64,000 nucleotides of DNA, taken from NCBI RefSeq assembly GCF_007097525.1, contig NZ_VKDD01000002.1:186001-250000 (forward strand). Direction: 5' to 3'. Below are positions 52,789 through 62,393 of the stretch, piece after piece. The notes under the pieces were generated by a model. It was not told the DNA's origin and did not search any database. It saw nothing but the letters and a program-made list of their open reading frames with translations. Numbering within the stretch: the stretch's first letter is position 1; each line of letters starts with the position of its first letter. This DNA comes from Thalassomonas sp. M1454 (GTDB lineage Bacteria; Pseudomonadota; Gammaproteobacteria; Enterobacterales; Alteromonadaceae). The translations under genes and the position numbers were made by a program.

Positions 52789-54348
52789 ATGCGTGTAATC
52801 GATTTTTTTGATCAAGGTGCAGCGTTATATCCAAATAATGTAGCATTCCATGATCTTGCTGACGGTAGTGAGTCAACTTACGGCGAAGCAAGTGCCGTTT
52901 CTCATAAAGTTGCCTCTGCTCTATATAAGCGTGGTTACTCAAAGGGTAGTAAAGTTGGTATTTTAGCGCCAAATTCAAACATCGCGTTTGAGGTATTATT
53001 AGGTGCATTTCGTGCTGAGTCTGTTTGGTTACCAATCAATCCAAGAAACCCTGTAGACATTAACATTGATCTTTTATCTCGTTTTGATGGTGACTTATTG
53101 CTTTACCATTCAAACTACGAAAAAGAAGCTCGTGCAATTGCTGCTGGCACACCAAATTTAAAAGAAATTGTTTGTATCAACAAAACTGATGTTGAAGGTG
53201 AAAACCTTGATGCATGGTTAGCTGATGCTGATGATTTTCATCAAGTAGGCGATGAGCAGAGCGACGACGTAGCTGCTATCTTCCCAACAGGTGGTACAAC
53301 GGGTAAATCAAAGGGTGTGATCATGTCACACAAAGCGATTGAAACCATGTTTACCAACTTCTACAGCCACTTTAGTTACTACGATAACACTGCGCATTTA
53401 GTTGTAGCTCCTATGACTCACTCTGCGGGTCTTATTGGCGCACTACATTTTGCTCGTGGTGGTACAAACGTAATGATGGCTGCTGCTGATCCTGAAGGCA
53501 TCATGCAGACTATTGAAAAACATAAAATTACTCACTTTTTCTTACCGCCAACGGTTATGTACATGATGTTAGCGCATGAAAACGTGAATAAATATGATTA
53601 CTCATCATTACAACATTTCTTAGTTGGTGCAGCTCCTACATCGCTATCTAAATTAAAAGAAGCTATCACAGTATTTGGTCCGGTTATGACTGAAGCCTTT
53701 GGCCAATCGGAAGCTCCTGCTGCCATTTGTGCTAAAGCGCCTTGGGATTACATCGACAGTGAAGGCAACATTATTGACTCTCGTTTAGCATCTGTTGGTC
53801 GTCCTTGTGTGATGAACCAAGTTGCGATTATGGATGACGATGGTAATCAATTACCGAAAGGTGAAGCTGGTGAAATTTGCGTTAAAGGTAACTTAGTTAA
53901 TCCAGGTTATTACAAAAACGAAGAAGCTACTCGCGAAGCACAAATCAACGGTTGGTTACACACAGGTGATGTTGGTGTGATGGACGATGATGGCTACATC
54001 ACTATTGTTGATCGCAAAAAAGACATGATCATCACCGGTGGTTTCAACGTGTTCCCGAATGAAATTGAACAAGTTATTTCTGCGCAGCCTGCGGTACAAG
54101 ATTGTGCTGTTATTGGTATCCCTGATGAAAAATGGGGCGAAGCGGTAAAAGCTGTTGTGCAATTAAAACCTGGTCAAGAATTATCGGATGTTGAATTAGC
54201 AAGCATTGTTAAGCAAGAGTTAGGTAGTGTTAAAACGCCTAAGTCGATTGACTTCGTCGCTGATTTACCACGAAGCCCGGTAGGCAAGGTTCTTAAAGCC
54301 GAGATCCGTAAACAATATTGGGGTGATAAAGCTAGAGCCGTTAACTAG
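52789..54348 (+). CDS. AMP-forming acyl-CoA synthetase (ligase)
   Basis: The 519-residue ligase activates a carboxylic acid to its CoA thioester through an acyl-AMP. The phosphate-binding loop FPTGGTTGKSKGV is at 165-177, TEAFGQSEAPA at about 300-310 binds the adenylate, GWLHTGDVGVMDDDGYITIVDRKKDMI (core GWLHTGDVGVMDDDGY) forms the hinge region, and Lys500 in PRSPVGKVL is the catalytic C-terminal lysine. Similarity to fatty-acid and aromatic acid ligases does not fix the substrate. ATTGAGGA precedes the ATG. The thiolase gene follows after 21 bases, so these two are tightly linked. Confidence 0.92.
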   Translation: MRVIDFFDQGAALYPNNVAFHDLADGSESTYGEASAVSHKVASALYKRGYSKGSKVGILAPNSNIAFEVLLGAFRAESVWLPINPRNPVDINIDLLSRFDGDLLLYHSNYEKEARAIAAGTPNLKEIVCINKTDVEGENLDAWLADADDFHQVGDEQSDDVAAIFPTGGTTGKSKGVIMSHKAIETMFTNFYSHFSYYDNTAHLVVAPMTHSAGLIGALHFARGGTNVMMAAADPEGIMQTIEKHKITHFFLPPTVMYMMLAHENVNKYDYSSLQHFLVGAAPTSLSKLKEAITVFGPVMTEAFGQSEAPAAICAKAPWDYIDSEGNIIDSRLASVGRPCVMNQVAIMDDDGNQLPKGEAGEICVKGNLVNPGYYKNEEATREAQINGWLHTGDVGVMDDDGYITIVDRKKDMIITGGFNVFPNEIEQVISAQPAVQDCAVIGIPDEKWGEAVKAVVQLKPGQELSDVELASIVKQELGSVKTPKSIDFVADLPRSPVGKVLKAEIRKQYWGDKARAVN

Positions 54349-54369
54349 GTTTTAGCTGAGGAATTTATT

Positions 54370-55560
54370 ATGACTAGAAGAGTAGTGGTTTGTGGCGTTG
54401 GTATGGTGCCATTTAAAAAACCAGGTCAAAGCGATAGCTATGATGTGATGGGCGCAGGAGCAGCTATGGCTGCACTTGCTGATTCAACTCTTGAGTACAA
54501 AGACATTGATCAAGCATTTGCATCGTATGTTTATGGCGATAGCTGTGCAGGTCAAGCGGCCTTATATCGTGTAGGTATTACTGGGATTCCAATTACCAAT
54601 GTAAATAATAACTGTGCTTCTGGTTCAACGGCGTTTGCACTAGCTGCACAGGCAGTTGAGTACGGTGTATCAGAGTGTGTTATGGCATTAGGCTTTGAGC
54701 AAATGCCAAAGGGTGCCATTGAAATGGCATTCCCTCACATGACTAGTCCACTGCAACGTCATACCGATGCTTTAGCTGACTTAGTCGGTGCATCAGAAGA
54801 AGAGCGCAAACTACCTCCAGCAGTAATGATGTTTGGTTGCCAAGCTGAAATCGTGATGGATGAATACAGTATAAGTGAACAAGCTATGGCACAAATTGCG
54901 GTTAAGTCTCGCAATCATGCCGAGCATAACCCATATGCAATTTATCGCGATCCATTAACTGTTGAGCAAATTCTTGAACAACCACCACTATATCGTGGTT
55001 TAAGAAAGTTATTCGCTTGTCCGCCAAGTTGTGGTGCAGCTTCAGTGATTGTATGTAGTGAAGAGTTTGCTAAAAAACATAACTTAGACATAAAAGTGGT
55101 TCTTAAAGGCAGCGGTTGGTGTAGTGATAAGGCTGAATATTTTGAGTCAAATCCATTAGATATTACCTTCCGCGCATTAAGTAAAGAAGCCGCTAACCAA
55201 GCTTACAACAAAGCTGGTGTTAGCCCTGATGATATCGATGTTATAGAGCTGCATGACTGCTTTACGAGTAACGAAATTATTACTTACTCAGCATTAGGTT
55301 TATGTAGCGACTCAGACATTGAAAAATTCATTATGGAAGGGGATAACACCTACGGTGGCAAGTTTGTTGTGTGTCCATCGGGTGGTTTATTAGCCAAAGG
55401 TCACCCTTTAGGAGCAACAGGCCTTTCGCAAATTACTGAATTAGTACAACAGCTACGTGGCCAATCTGGCGTACGTCAAGTTGATGGTGCTCGTTTAGCT
55501 TTACAACATAATGGCGGCTTAGGCAGCGCTGGTTTTGTAAATATTTTCGAGCGCGTTTAA
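54370..55560 (+). CDS. SCP-x-type thiolase 1
   Basis: This 396-residue thiolase superfamily protein has the nucleophilic Cys82 in NNNCASGS, ELHDCFTSNE (His295-Cys297) and GHPLGATG (His345), and ends LQHNGGLGSAGFVNIF. These motifs match sterol carrier protein x (SCP-x) thiolases, which cleave 3-ketoacyl-CoAs with a 2-methyl branch. The HDCF motif favours a true thiolase over the Ltp2-type retro-aldolases, where (from memory) a Tyr replaces the His. No DUF35 partner gene is adjacent. A paralogue lies at 62394. The ATG follows GAGGA, and a terminator stands six bases after the stop. Confidence 0.9.
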   Translation: MTRRVVVCGVGMVPFKKPGQSDSYDVMGAGAAMAALADSTLEYKDIDQAFASYVYGDSCAGQAALYRVGITGIPITNVNNNCASGSTAFALAAQAVEYGVSECVMALGFEQMPKGAIEMAFPHMTSPLQRHTDALADLVGASEEERKLPPAVMMFGCQAEIVMDEYSISEQAMAQIAVKSRNHAEHNPYAIYRDPLTVEQILEQPPLYRGLRKLFACPPSCGAASVIVCSEEFAKKHNLDIKVVLKGSGWCSDKAEYFESNPLDITFRALSKEAANQAYNKAGVSPDDIDVIELHDCFTSNEIITYSALGLCSDSDIEKFIMEGDNTYGGKFVVCPSGGLLAKGHPLGATGLSQITELVQQLRGQSGVRQVDGARLALQHNGGLGSAGFVNIFERV

Positions 55561-55566
55561 AAATAT

Positions 55567-55594
55567 AAGCGCATGAAATCATGCGCTTTTTTTC
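55567..55594 (+). terminator. Terminator of the ligase-thiolase unit
   Basis: AAGCGCATGA-AA-TCATGCGCTT with seven T: a perfect ten-pair stem close behind the stop codon. Confidence 0.9.
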
Positions 55595-55807
55595 ACCAAA
55601 ATAAAAAGTGAAACAATCGGTAACAGAGGTTGTTTTGTGGTGAAAAATAAAGTAATCCTATAGATAACAAGTGGTTACACTTGTTTTTTAAAGGTAAATA
55701 ATCGAAAAAGGACTGTTTCGACAAAAGGAAAATCCTCAGCGTATCTGGGGTAAATAACAAAAAAAATAATAATTATTATAACTAAAAGAAGTACTTTAGG
55801 AGAGAAA

Positions 55808-58249
55808 ATGAAACATAACTCAAATGCTATGTCATTACGTAAAAGCAAGTTAGCTCTTGCTGTTGGTACAACATTACTTTTATCTGGTAATGCGATTGCC
55901 CAAGAAGAGCAAGCTGAAAATGCACAAGCTAAAGGTAAACTAGAAGTCATTCAAGTTACTGCAACTAAGCGTACAGAAAGCATCCAAGATGTACCTATGT
56001 CAATCACTGCTATTAACGGTGATAAAATTGAAAAGGCAGGCATTGAAGATTTATCAGAAATGTCTGGCTATATCCCAAATTTAACGATTTCAGAAGGTGC
56101 TATTAACACTAACATCTATATGCGTGGTGTTGGCTCTGGTATTAACCGTGCATTTGAGCAATCTGTTGGTATGTTCATTGACGGTGTTTACATGGGACGT
56201 GGTAAACAATTTCGCGCACCATTTATGGATCTAGAACGAGCTGAAGTACTTCGTGGTCCTCAAGGTGTTTTATTTGGTAAAAATACAATCGCGGGTACTA
56301 TCAACCTTACAACAGCTAAAGCTGAAGCTGGTGGTGATTTTGAAGGTTCAGTAACGGTAGATATTGAACCAGAATACGCTTCAAATGGTATTACTGCCGT
56401 TTTAGCAAGTGGCTTAACTGATGAGTTAGGTGTACGTCTTGCTGTTAAAACATCTGAAACTGATGGTTACATGGAAAACACAGGTACTGGCCGTGATGAA
56501 GTTGGCAGTGAAGAAGATATCGTTCGTTTATCTGTTAACTGGCAACCAACGGCTGCGTTAGATGTTAATCTAAAAGTTGAACACGCTGAGTTTTCTGCAA
56601 CAGGTACAACGGCACAAATTATTGGCTTAGAGCCGCTTGACGGTTTAGCTGGTTTTGTTGGCGGTATGCTTGCGCCTGCACTTGACCCTCAATTTAGTGC
56701 TGACAAAGAAGACTACAAAAACTCTACAGACCAAGTGTTAAGCCCTGAAAAACGTGAAACCGATGCAGACAACGTATCTATTAATATTGATTATGCACTT
56801 GGTGATGGCACATTAACACTTGTTACAGGTTACTCTGCATATGAGTCTGAGTTACTGCAAGATGTTGACTTTATGCCAGTAACATTTATTAATACCAATG
56901 ATATTGAAGATTTCTCACAAATTTCTCAAGAAATTCGCTACGCTACTTCAGGTAACAATAAATTTGATTATATCACTGGTGTTTACTACCAAGAAAATGA
57001 GTTAGATTTTAACTTCTACTCAACGGTTGATATTACACAAATCAATCCAGCTCTTATGGGCGCTTTCATGGGGATTCCATTACAAGCTCTTAACCCGGCA
57101 GCGCCTGAAGGTCTGTCAGTTGTTGATGCTGGTATTGTGCCAAATGGTTTCACTCGTTCAACATTATTCCAACAAGATACTGATTCACTTTCAGCTTTCT
57201 TCCAAGGTACTTACAACTTCTCAGATGATTTTAGAATTATCGCTGGTGGTCGTTTTACCAAAGAAACTAAAGACGTTACTCGCGATAGTATGAACGCTAC
57301 GCAAGCGTCAACTTTATATAGCTCAGCTACACCTGTAGGCCCGACAGATGCTCCTGCATCTCCAGGATTTAACAGCTGGTTTACTGCAAATGCATTAGGT
57401 GTTGCTGTAACAACCCCTATGGGCGGTGGTAGCCGTGACGAAGAGCAATTCATTCCATCGGTTAAATTCCAATATGACGTAAACAATGACTTCATGGTTT
57501 ACGGTGGTGTTGAGCAAGGCTTTAAAGGCGGTGGTTTTAACGCTAATGCCGATTCAACTGATGAAAGTAATGAGTTTGAAGAAGAAAAAGCTCTTGGTTT
57601 AGAACTTGGTTTCAAAGCTGACTTACTTGATGGCCGTGCACGCTTAAATGCTGCTGTTTTCCATACTAGCTTTGACGACTTACAAGTAACGACTTGGAAT
57701 GGTTTTGGTTTTGAAGTAGGTAATGCTGCTGAGTCTGTATCACAAGGTCTTGAGTTAGACGGTTCAATTTTATTAACTGATAACTTAACGTTTAGTGGTT
57801 CATTCTCTTACTTAGATTCTTACTACGAAGATTACTCAAATGGTCCTTGTACTGCTGTTGCTCAATCTCAAGGCGAAAGTATTTGTGATTTAACAGATGA
57901 ATCTACGCCATTTGCTCCTGAGTATTCTGCGTCTTTATTCTTAGACTACGTAACAGAAATTGGTGAGTCTATGGAGTTATTTGCACAGCTTAATGCAAAC
58001 TTCAAAGATGATTTCTTCTACGATACAGATTTAGATGAAAACTTAATGCAAGAAGCTCATACAAAAATCAATGCTCGTATTGCTTTAGCAAACGTTGATG
58101 GCATATGGGAAGTGGCGTTAATCGGTAAAAACTTAACTGATGAAACGACATTTGCTGCGGGTCTTGATGTGCCACTTGTTAAAGGTGGTTACATGGGTTA
58201 CACAGATGCACCACGTACAGTTGCTGTACAAGGTACATTCCGCTTCTAA
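55808..58249 (+). CDS. TonB-dependent outer-membrane receptor
   Basis: The 813-residue receptor has a signal peptide (about 1-32, ending NAIA-QEE), a TonB box-like segment LEVIQVTATKR (about 43-53), a plug domain (55-165; VPMSITAINGDKIEKAGIEDL in core ITAINGDKIEKAGI, and ERAEVLRGPQGVLFGKNTIAGTI in core LRGPQGVLFGKNTIAG) and a barrel ending in QGTFRF. It imports a substrate at the expense of the proton gradient transmitted by TonB/ExbBD. Placement among acyl-CoA genes suggests a hydrophobic organic substrate such as a steroid or terpenoid rather than iron, but an iron chelate cannot be excluded. GGAGAG precedes the ATG; a terminator follows. Confidence 0.93.
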   Translation: MKHNSNAMSLRKSKLALAVGTTLLLSGNAIAQEEQAENAQAKGKLEVIQVTATKRTESIQDVPMSITAINGDKIEKAGIEDLSEMSGYIPNLTISEGAINTNIYMRGVGSGINRAFEQSVGMFIDGVYMGRGKQFRAPFMDLERAEVLRGPQGVLFGKNTIAGTINLTTAKAEAGGDFEGSVTVDIEPEYASNGITAVLASGLTDELGVRLAVKTSETDGYMENTGTGRDEVGSEEDIVRLSVNWQPTAALDVNLKVEHAEFSATGTTAQIIGLEPLDGLAGFVGGMLAPALDPQFSADKEDYKNSTDQVLSPEKRETDADNVSINIDYALGDGTLTLVTGYSAYESELLQDVDFMPVTFINTNDIEDFSQISQEIRYATSGNNKFDYITGVYYQENELDFNFYSTVDITQINPALMGAFMGIPLQALNPAAPEGLSVVDAGIVPNGFTRSTLFQQDTDSLSAFFQGTYNFSDDFRIIAGGRFTKETKDVTRDSMNATQASTLYSSATPVGPTDAPASPGFNSWFTANALGVAVTTPMGGGSRDEEQFIPSVKFQYDVNNDFMVYGGVEQGFKGGGFNANADSTDESNEFEEEKALGLELGFKADLLDGRARLNAAVFHTSFDDLQVTTWNGFGFEVGNAAESVSQGLELDGSILLTDNLTFSGSFSYLDSYYEDYSNGPCTAVAQSQGESICDLTDESTPFAPEYSASLFLDYVTEIGESMELFAQLNANFKDDFFYDTDLDENLMQEAHTKINARIALANVDGIWEVALIGKNLTDETTFAAGLDVPLVKGGYMGYTDAPRTVAVQGTFRF

Positions 58250-58274
58250 AACTTACTTTTAGAATAAACTTATT

Positions 58275-58304
58275 AAAGCTCGACAGATCCCTGTCGAGCT
58301 TTTT
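58275..58304 (+). terminator. Terminator of the TonB-dependent receptor gene
   Basis: AAAGCTCGACAG-ATCC-CTGTCGAGCTTT: a perfect twelve-pair stem followed by a T-tract. Confidence 0.92.
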
Positions 58305-58309
58305 GCTTT

Positions 58310-58411
58310 CAGGGATGAAAGTATGCAAATCACCATGGAGGGTAATAGATTTGTAAAGAGCAGGGATGAAAGTATGCAAATCACTAGGGAAGGAATTAGA
58401 TTTGTACAACG
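58310..58411. repeat. Two tandem copies of a 51-base direct repeat
   Basis: Copies at 58310-58360 and 58361-58411 share their first 24 bases exactly (starting CAGGGATGAAAGTATGCAAA) and match at about 43 of 51 positions overall. Each start can fold as a small CTTTC/GAAAG hairpin. The array is non-coding, between the receptor terminator and the MalT-like regulator gene. Confidence 0.85.
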
Positions 58412-58518
58412 GCAATTCTAACTTTCCTCAACCTATTTACTTACACTATTGCATAAGATTTTTTTTTCTTTTATGTTATGCTCTTTCGCCATAATCATAA
58501 AAAGTTACTAGATTTACC

Positions 58519-61167
58519 ATGCAAAAAAACTTGTTGCCTATAAAGCCTGCAAAAAATTTACATCGCCAAGACTTAATTACAGAAATTGAGCAAGCATTAG
58601 TAGATGAAAATAAATGTGTGCTTTTAAAGGCCCCAGCAGGATTTGGTAAAAGTTACTTATTAATTGATTACGCATATAAAATTCAACAAACAGAGCAAAA
58701 ATTGCTTTGGACAACTTTAGATGCCGATGATAATAGCGCTGAGTATTTCTTTACTTATTTCTTACAGGCGTTAAAAGATCTTTCGTTGATCAGCGATAAG
58801 TTATATTTTGATGAGAACATCTCTGCACTGCGTTTTATTAATCAATTAACCGAAGAATTAGAAGCATCTCAAACTCCGGTATTTTTATTTTTTGATGATT
58901 TTCAATACATAACCGACCCTGTTATTTCTGATTTTTTTCAGCATCTTATGCTTAATACCTCAGACAAAATCAAAGTTGTGGTAGCAAGTCGAGTGGCACT
59001 TCCTTTTCCTACTTCGAAAGCGGTAATTGCAAATAAGATACATAAAATTATGGCAGATAAACTCGCTTTTAATTGTGTTGATATTGCAAAACTTGCCAAT
59101 GAAACATTTCAAACGAAAATTGATGACAATGATTTGCACCGCTTTTTTGATAAAACCAATGGTTGGCCGGCGATCATCTCTTTAGAGCTTAACTCTGGCA
59201 ATGCCAGCTTTGACCAAGAATTTACCGTAAGTAGCTTAAATGACTCAAATAAAAACTTAACTAAGTATTTTTATGAAGAAGTCATCTCTGCTCTTAATGA
59301 AGAGCAACTTGAAGATTTACTTAAACTATCTCTTAGTAACTTTTTATGCAGCGAACTTTCAATTGAGCTTACTGGCAACGATGACTTTTTTACAGGCAGC
59401 CTAACTAATGTTGTGCCTTGTATTAAATTAGATGATTCACATTTAACTCAAAACCTCAGATGGTTTTCTATTCACCCCTTATTACGAGGTTTTTTAAGAC
59501 AAAAGTTTTATGCTGAACCCAAGTTTGACCACAAACAGTTAAATTTAATTGCAGCTAATTGGTTCTTAAAACAAAAAATTTATATTGAAGCTGTTGAACA
59601 TTACATTTTAGCGGAAGCATTTGATGCTGCTGTTGATATATTGGATGACAAAGGTATAGATATTATTGCTAGTGGTAACTTCCCTAGGTTTACAAAACTA
59701 ATCAGTCACTTACCTTATAAAACGTTAATCTCAAATGTAAATGTTGTGGCATTAAAAGGCTGGTTTTACGCGTTAAATTATCAACACAGTAGTGCCAACT
59801 CAGTGTTAACCACAATGGAGTCTATGTACGATCCTGCATTAGAAGATCATAAAGGTTATCACGAACAAACCGTGGCATTAAAATGTGCTAATGCAGCATT
59901 TTCTGATTCTTTGTATTTATTAGAAGATGAACTTAATGAGCTTTTTAAGCAAAGACCACTAATAAACAGTTACGCTGAAAACTCATTACGGGCGATAAAA
60001 AGCTTTATTTGTTTGCATAATGATGACTTTGATGGCTTAGATGAATTGATTAATGAAGGTGAGTTTTTTGCTCAAGGTGGAGACCTATTTTATAGCACGA
60101 TAGTGCTTAAGATCTCTGCTGCAATGTTGGCATTTGTGCAAGGGCGATTTGATGTATCTTTATCTATATGCCAAGCAATTGAAAAGTTCATTAATAAACA
60201 AACCCACGAATCACAATTACACCATATTGTGCAAGTAATGCGCGGCATGATTTGCTATGTGCAAGGGGATTTAACGCAAGCTCTTGAGTATTTTGAGCAG
60301 TCAGGTAATAAGGTAAGGTATTTAAGTGAACCATCATTTTTGTCTTGGTATTACGCTTGCCATATTCAGTTATTAACCGAGTTGAACCAACAAGAGCAAC
60401 GTGAGCTTTTAATTGAAGAAATTAGTGAGTTAAATAATAGCCGCAAAATAAGCATTTCTATGGCACCTGTTGTATATGAAGCCATAGATAATTATTTTTA
60501 TTTAAATCATGATGATGACGCACTTGCTTGCTTTGATTCTTTTAAACTTAAATTAGCAAGTTATAAAGGCGCACAATCAAGGCATTGGATTTTAAATGAA
60601 GTAATGGTTGATTGCCTTATTCTTACTCGCCAAGGTAAGTATGATGAAGTTAAAAACTTGCTTATTGAGCAAGCAAATCAATATGAGGCATCAGGCCGAG
60701 TCTTACAGCAGGTTAAATGCTTACTTAACTTGGTTAATATCTATGAGCAAACAGAAGAATACTCGCAAGCTAAATTAATGTTAAAGAAAGCGATTTCAAT
60801 TTCTTATAAACGCAATATTGTGCAGTATTTTTCGCGCTTAAGTAATAAGGCTATCCATTATATACAAGACTGGGCATTAACCGAGTTATCGCCTAAACGT
60901 AAAGCTTTTATGGTGGATATTTGTGAGCGTTTCGATGGTTTTGCTGCTAATTCACAAGCAATAGCTCCTAAAGTGGTTGCATTAACTGCCGGTGAGCAAA
61001 AAATAATGGAATTGCTTAATGAAGGCTTCTCTAATAAAGATATTGCCGATAAATTGTGTTTATCTATTAACACCATAAAAACCCATTTAAAGGCTATTTA
61101 CGTGAAACTTGGAGCGAGTAACCGAATTCAGGCCACACGTATCTTTAACCAGAGCAACTTTCTCTAG
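58519..61167 (+). CDS. MalT-like LuxR family transcriptional regulator (STAND ATPase)
   Basis: The 882-residue protein has a P-loop NTPase module at its start (Walker A APAGFGKS at 38-45, Walker B FLFFDD at 122-127), a winged-helix and long helical, TPR-like central region (about 330-800), and a C-terminal LuxR helix-turn-helix (about 820-880; LTAGEQKIMELLNEGFSNKDIADKL in core LNEGFSNKDIADKLCL, then INTIKTHLKAIYVKLGASNR in core NTIKTHLKAIYVKLGA). This is the layout of MalT, where ATP and an inducer drive oligomerisation and transcription activation. By position it is likely to activate the TonB receptor/catabolic genes; the inducer is unknown. Confidence 0.9.
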   Translation: MQKNLLPIKPAKNLHRQDLITEIEQALVDENKCVLLKAPAGFGKSYLLIDYAYKIQQTEQKLLWTTLDADDNSAEYFFTYFLQALKDLSLISDKLYFDENISALRFINQLTEELEASQTPVFLFFDDFQYITDPVISDFFQHLMLNTSDKIKVVVASRVALPFPTSKAVIANKIHKIMADKLAFNCVDIAKLANETFQTKIDDNDLHRFFDKTNGWPAIISLELNSGNASFDQEFTVSSLNDSNKNLTKYFYEEVISALNEEQLEDLLKLSLSNFLCSELSIELTGNDDFFTGSLTNVVPCIKLDDSHLTQNLRWFSIHPLLRGFLRQKFYAEPKFDHKQLNLIAANWFLKQKIYIEAVEHYILAEAFDAAVDILDDKGIDIIASGNFPRFTKLISHLPYKTLISNVNVVALKGWFYALNYQHSSANSVLTTMESMYDPALEDHKGYHEQTVALKCANAAFSDSLYLLEDELNELFKQRPLINSYAENSLRAIKSFICLHNDDFDGLDELINEGEFFAQGGDLFYSTIVLKISAAMLAFVQGRFDVSLSICQAIEKFINKQTHESQLHHIVQVMRGMICYVQGDLTQALEYFEQSGNKVRYLSEPSFLSWYYACHIQLLTELNQQEQRELLIEEISELNNSRKISISMAPVVYEAIDNYFYLNHDDDALACFDSFKLKLASYKGAQSRHWILNEVMVDCLILTRQGKYDEVKNLLIEQANQYEASGRVLQQVKCLLNLVNIYEQTEEYSQAKLMLKKAISISYKRNIVQYFSRLSNKAIHYIQDWALTELSPKRKAFMVDICERFDGFAANSQAIAPKVVALTAGEQKIMELLNEGFSNKDIADKLCLSINTIKTHLKAIYVKLGASNRIQATRIFNQSNFL

Positions 61168-61187
61168 TTTAGATTAGCTTAGTTTAA

Positions 61188-62195
61188 TCAAACTTGATTA
61201 TTTTTCTCGCGGTAAGCTAATGGGGTCAAACCTGTCCAGTTTTTAAAGGCTCTAACAAAACCACTCGGTTCACTAAATCCTGTTTTATTGGCTATTTCGG
61301 CTATCGAATAATTTTGTTTTGTTAGGTAATAAATCGCTTTATCTTTACGTAATACATCCTTTATCTGTTGATAACTTAACCCCTCATTTTTTAGCTTAAA
61401 GCGTAACGTTTTAGTTGTCATGTGCAGCTGTTTTGCTATGACTTCAAAGGTAGGGAATATGCTATTTTCACAGTCTTCAATAAGTAAGCGCACTTTGGTA
61501 TTAAAGCTATCGTCATTAGCCGGTGTTAGTAATAGATTTTCAAAAGAATGTTTTAAAAATAACTCTAGCGAGTCGCTGTTTTGTACAATCGGCATGCCCA
61601 AATAATGGCTGCTAAACTCTAGGCTCAAACAGCTTTTATTAAATTTGCGGATACCGGGAAACATAAACTGATATTCTGTTTCATGGGCAGGAGCTGGGTA
61701 GTCAAACTGACTCTGTTTTAAGATAATATTTTTACCAATAAGCCAGCTGGCTAATCGGTGCCAACCAATCAAAATATATTCAGCCAATAAATGATCGGGA
61801 TCCAGCTCTGGCTTCTTTAGCTTCGCTTGGATACAAGCTGTTTTGTCTTTAATGGTTAACTTAATCGAATAAGCATCAGAGAGTAATTGATAATAGCCCA
61901 TGCCTAATTCTAACGAGCGCTTTAAACTTGGCGTACTTAGCATTAAGTGACTGCCATAATAAAAGCTACCAATGGGCAATGCCTTATCAACTAAACCAAA
62001 GTATTCATCGTTTAATTTAAACATCGTCCGCTGCATTAATTTAGCAAAACTATCTGCAGGAATACGTTGATTATTGTCAGCATAATTTAACCCAATATTA
62101 CACCTTGCTAATAACGGGGTTGGATCTTCACCATTACGCTGTAATGAATTACAAAATGCGGTGATGTAGTGACTAATAATTGCGTTGTTTTTCAT
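61188..62195 (-). CDS. AraC family regulator with Arabinose_bd (OruR-type) N-terminal domain
   Basis: The 335-residue protein has an N-terminal effector domain of about 200 residues resembling the AraC_binding/OruR family (YADNNQRIPADSFAKLMQRTM near 32-52) and a C-terminal AraC DNA-binding domain (about 235-333) with FPTFEVIAKQLHMTTKTLRFKL (core IAKQLHMTTKTLRFKL) and YSIAEIANKTGFSEPSGFVRAFKNWTGLTPLAYR (core IANKTGFSEPSGFVRAF). ATG 62195 is chosen; the preceding TTG at 62201 is also in frame. It converges with the MalT-like gene 20 bases away and is divergent from the thiolase gene at 62394, its probable target. Confidence 0.88.
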   Translation of the reverse strand: MKNNAIISHYITAFCNSLQRNGEDPTPLLARCNIGLNYADNNQRIPADSFAKLMQRTMFKLNDEYFGLVDKALPIGSFYYGSHLMLSTPSLKRSLELGMGYYQLLSDAYSIKLTIKDKTACIQAKLKKPELDPDHLLAEYILIGWHRLASWLIGKNIILKQSQFDYPAPAHETEYQFMFPGIRKFNKSCLSLEFSSHYLGMPIVQNSDSLELFLKHSFENLLLTPANDDSFNTKVRLLIEDCENSIFPTFEVIAKQLHMTTKTLRFKLKNEGLSYQQIKDVLRKDKAIYYLTKQNYSIAEIANKTGFSEPSGFVRAFKNWTGLTPLAYREKNNQV

Positions 62196-62393
62196 TGCCA
62201 AATTTACTCAAGAAACCTAGTTAAATAGTACTTTTTTGTTAACTGGGTGTCTATTAAATAGGGAACATTAAGGTAATTTAATTGTGCTTTTAGGACATTG
62301 TGAGTATAGCTCGTTTTTTTTAAATTAGTGCAATATTGATTTCTCTGACCGTTGGCATGGGATTTCTTATTTATATAATATTTAGGAAGAGTA

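Noticed and set aside
54370-55560. Ltp2-type steroid retro-aldolase
   Set aside because: The HDCF motif and the histidine in GHPLGATG are retained as in true SCP-x thiolases, and no DUF35 partner is adjacent.
58179-58415. Minus-strand open frame encoding a peptide with two LHTFIP-containing repeats
   Set aside because: It overlaps the end of the TonB receptor gene, its terminator and the 51-base DNA repeats, and has no ribosome-binding site; the peptide repeat is a by-product of the DNA repeat period being a multiple of three.
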